In this document: positions 23,234 through 24,454 of the stretch, piece after piece
Layout of the letters: each line of letters starts with the position of its first letter
How positions within the stretch are numbered: the stretch's first letter is position 1
Virus record (IMG/VR): IMGVR_UViG_3300034190_000169
Location: 1 to 24,454 of that record
Length of the DNA: 24,454 nt
Origin: a virus
Strand: one strand, 5' to 3'
Translations under genes and position numbers: made by a program
The notes under the pieces: model-generated
The model's database searches: none
Told to the model about the DNA's origin: nothing
The model's input: the letters and a program-made list of their open reading frames with translations, nothing else

Positions 23234-23659
23234 CTATGCGTCTAGGTATTTAATCATCTTCTTCAAAACATCCGTATCATCGCAGGCTAGTCCCAAAGCA
23301 GTATTGCATCTATTGCAAATCCAACCTCTAACCTTCATCGTAGTATGGCAGTGATCCACAGAGAACGGCGTTCTATTCAAGTACCTGCCATTTTCCTTGA
23401 AATTCTCATGTGTCATTCCGCAAATCTGGCATGAGTAATTATCCGGTAGTGGGTTAGCCTCTCTCCATTCAGCCTTGATCTTCTCAGCCTGCTTGTTGCA
23501 TTCCCTGCAACACGGATGGAAAGACGTATTCCCACTACGTCTGTAGATAAGTATATTAAAGTCAGTCTCAGGCTTAACCTTCTTGCAGCCTTTGCATTCC
23601 CTATCAGGGCAAACCTTTTCCGGTTCGACGTGTTCTTCTGGGAATAAACTTAACTGCAA
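23234..23659 (-). CDS. Endonuclease VII-type HNH nuclease
   Basis: This 141-aa protein belongs to the T4 gp49-like (recombination endonuclease VII) group, which cut branched DNA before packaging. Residues 77-80 (CQIC) and 115-118 (CNRC) supply the zinc ligands, D102-H103-C104-H105 is the beta-beta-alpha metal core, and N119 is the likely partner. Helix VLKKMIKYL follows. An N-terminal zinc-ribbon-like part has C22/C25 (CKGC) and C51/C54 (CREC), as in many phage copies. The start appears to be TTG at 23659 (no ATG near; MQLSLFPEE). No dimerisation tail like that of T4 gp49 is visible. It follows the 103-aa gene by 4 bases. Confidence 0.88.
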   Translation of the reverse strand: MQLSLFPEEHVEPEKVCPDRECKGCKKVKPETDFNILIYRRSGNTSFHPCCRECNKQAEKIKAEWREANPLPDNYSCQICGMTHENFKENGRYLNRTPFSVDHCHTTMKVRGWICNRCNTALGLACDDTDVLKKMIKYLDA

Positions 23660-23663
23660 GATG

Positions 23664-23975
23664 CTAGACGTTAAACAAATCAGCCACGGCTTCTTCAGAA
23701 TCAGACATACTGACTGCTTCCATGCGGATACGCTCTGCCTCTCGCGTCATCTCCTCTGAAATTGCAAATAAATGATGATACTCTCCGGTATCCTTATGAT
23801 GAGATAAAATTTTCTCGGTGATATTATAAAAGTCGATACGGACTTTCTGAGAATTACCCTCGTCAGATGCAAACAAGTTGAGTACTATCTGGAGAATACC
23901 GCCTTCGTTAACCTCTACAGAAGCAATAGCCCCGAATAAAACCTCCAGAGATACCTCTGACCCACAATCGTCCAT
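23664..23975 (-). CDS. Acidic 103-aa unknown protein, first leftward gene
   Basis: This is the first gene after the strong promoter at 24013-24041, with AAGGA six bases before the ATG. The protein is acidic, about half strand (SLEVLFGAIASVEV, GILQIVLNLFASD) and half helix (EEMTREAERIRMEAVSM). It has no membrane segment. The early position and strong promoter suggest high early expression, as for small inhibitors of host functions, but I recognise no family. Confidence 0.7.
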   Translation of the reverse strand: MDDCGSEVSLEVLFGAIASVEVNEGGILQIVLNLFASDEGNSQKVRIDFYNITEKILSHHKDTGEYHHLFAISEEMTREAERIRMEAVSMSDSEEAVADLFNV

Positions 23976-24012
23976 GCAAGTTCCTTATGCATTAGTAGTG
24001 GGGTCTAACATA

Positions 24013-24041
24013 AGTATAACAAGGTGGCACATGAATGTCAA
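24013..24041 (-). promoter_or_regulatory. Strong sigma-70 promoter for the endonuclease VII operon
   Basis: On the minus strand a perfect TTGACA (24036-24041), 17-base spacer and TATACT (24013-24018, 5 of 6). Predicted start is about 30 bases before the ATG of the 103-aa gene. The spacer carries the word CAAGGTGGC (plus strand 24020-24028). Confidence 0.8.
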
Positions 24042-24095
24042 TACTTAGCACATAAGAATAGTATGTTTACAATATCTAGTGGTAGAAATACTAAA

Positions 24096-24181
24096 GGGTG
24101 GATGCTTGGGTGGTCGTTTACGGTTTGTATTTTCTGAAAATATGTCAGGGTGGTATACGCTACCGGTAGGGGGGTGGGTGG
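24096..24181 (+). repeat. Cluster of five GGGTGG words
   Basis: GGGTGG begins at 24096, 24108, 24148, 24172 and 24176, all on the plus strand. The last two lie in a run of six G followed by TGGGTGG and a later GGGG, with some G-quadruplex potential. Iteron-like or structural roles are possible. Confidence 0.55.
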
Positions 24182-24203
24182 CACTGGCAGGGGTCGGCTT
24201 TCT

Positions 24204-24222
24204 GCGAATGAGAATCATTCTC
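24204..24222. promoter_or_regulatory. Fur-box-like palindrome in the right control region
   Basis: GCGAATGAGAATCATTCTC matches 15 of 19 positions of the Fur consensus and forms a perfect 6-3-6 inverted repeat. It shares 20 of 22 bases with the box near the capsid gene (TTGAGAATGATTnTCATTCnCA). It is about 160 bases upstream of the leftward promoter and about 140 before the possible rightward gene. Confidence 0.55.
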
Positions 24223-24284
24223 AAAAGAAAGTGTTTAAAAACAACGGTTTAAATAAACCACCGATAAAACTAGACCAGCCTGCC

Positions 24285-24306
24285 ACCTGCAAAGTCACAG
24301 GTTTTT
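24285..24306 (+). terminator. Weak terminator-like hairpin
   Basis: ACCTG pairs with CAGGT over an 8-base loop and runs into TTTTT. The stem is only 5 bp, so the call is weak. No clear rightward gene precedes it, unless a small RNA starts in the control region. Confidence 0.25.
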
Positions 24307-24359
24307 AAAAAATAACCTAGTAATAACAGGCGGTTGTCCGGTTTTATGGCATTTGATCT

Positions 24360-24454
24360 ATGGAAAACTGCCAGAATAAAACGATCAATGAAATCAGATC
24401 GAACCGGCCAGTGATCCGGCGGGATGACGTGCGCAAAATAGCCGAGCGCGGGGC
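24360..24454 (+). CDS. Possible start of a rightward gene
   Basis: An open frame starts at ATG 24360 and is still open at the edge: MENCQNKTINEIRSNRPVIR followed by RDDVRKIAERG. It reads like a charged, possibly DNA-binding N-terminus. There is an in-frame stop 2 codons before the ATG and no clear Shine-Dalgarno, so the start is uncertain. The minus strand is also open here, which lowers confidence. Confidence 0.25.
   Translation, partial: MENCQNKTINEIRSNRPVIRRDDVRKIAERG

Larger units (their letters stand above)
23976..24359. promoter_or_regulatory. Gene-poor control region at the right end
   Basis: I see no full gene. The stretch contains the leftward promoter, an AT-rich part, the GGGTGG cluster, the palindrome TACCGGTA, a Fur-like box, the inverted repeat GGTTTA AA TAAACC (24246-24259) and a weak terminator-like hairpin. 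It could hold an early control region or replication origin. Confidence 0.6.

Noticed and set aside
11633-24041. T7-type phage RNA polymerase promoters
   Set aside because: The conserved intergenic elements are sigma-70 -35/-10 boxes; I saw no repeated 20-base T7-like promoter near the structural genes.
24096-24181. CRISPR array or tandem iterons
   Set aside because: GGGTGG spacing is irregular (12, 40, 24, 4) and the unit is only 6 bases.
24270-24454. Minus-strand frame open from the right edge to TAG at 24270
   Set aside because: About 60 codons with no start in the window; it crosses the terminator-like hairpin and does not resemble a recognisable protein. It cannot be excluded without more sequence.

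Overview
The window is a stretch of tailed-phage DNA, probably a short-tailed (podovirus-type) marine phage. Nearly every gene lies on the minus strand, so transcription runs from right to left. The small-gene set (lysine-rich MPNVGGKKFPY-type protein, FGDPNMEIRKDN-type protein, TM-anchored coiled-coil proteins) is of a kind I recognise from marine phage genomes. I see no host housekeeping genes, integrase, repressor or tRNA. A gammaproteobacterial host is suggested, but not proven, by good sigma-70 promoters and two sequences that match the enterobacterial Fur box at 16/19 and 15/19 positions.

Layout in transcription order. At the right end (about 23976-24454) is a gene-poor control region with a G-rich GGGTGG cluster, a Fur-like palindrome, a near-perfect sigma-70 promoter firing left, and the possible first codons of a rightward gene. 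Next come an acidic unknown protein, a T4 endonuclease VII-type HNH nuclease and a DUF1127 (YjiS-like) regulator with its own extended -10 promoter. An intergenic region (22648-22944) follows, with divergent promoters, nested inverted repeats and a GC-rich leader hairpin. Its leftward promoter feeds a tightly overlapping run of small genes (22647 down to 20596), the terminase small and large subunits, portal, a 71-aa coiled-coil protein, an 884-aa virion-type protein with a DNA-glycosylase-like C-terminal region, a 252-aa protein with an EF-hand loop, and the scaffold.

A 394-bp gene-free region (11361-11754) separates scaffold from major capsid protein. It carries its own promoter inside a dyad, several hairpins and the second Fur-like box, so capsid expression can be set separately from the packaging genes. 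Downstream are the capsid protein, a decoration-like protein, a hairpin, the tail adaptor (gp11-like) and tail nozzle (gp12-like) proteins, then three tandem related adhesin/fibre genes of 1240, 533 and 473 aa with YadA-type head repeats and a shared C-terminal domain. A 100-aa unknown protein and the start of another gene cut by the left edge complete the window.

The most unusual features are in control DNA: the two Fur-like boxes, a 9-base word C[TA]A[AG]GTGGC present in four intergenic promoter zones, and a candidate small RNA facing the DUF1127 gene. Among proteins, the modular adhesin trio, with a fossil of an older 3' end, and the glycosylase-like domain in a packaging-cluster protein stand out.
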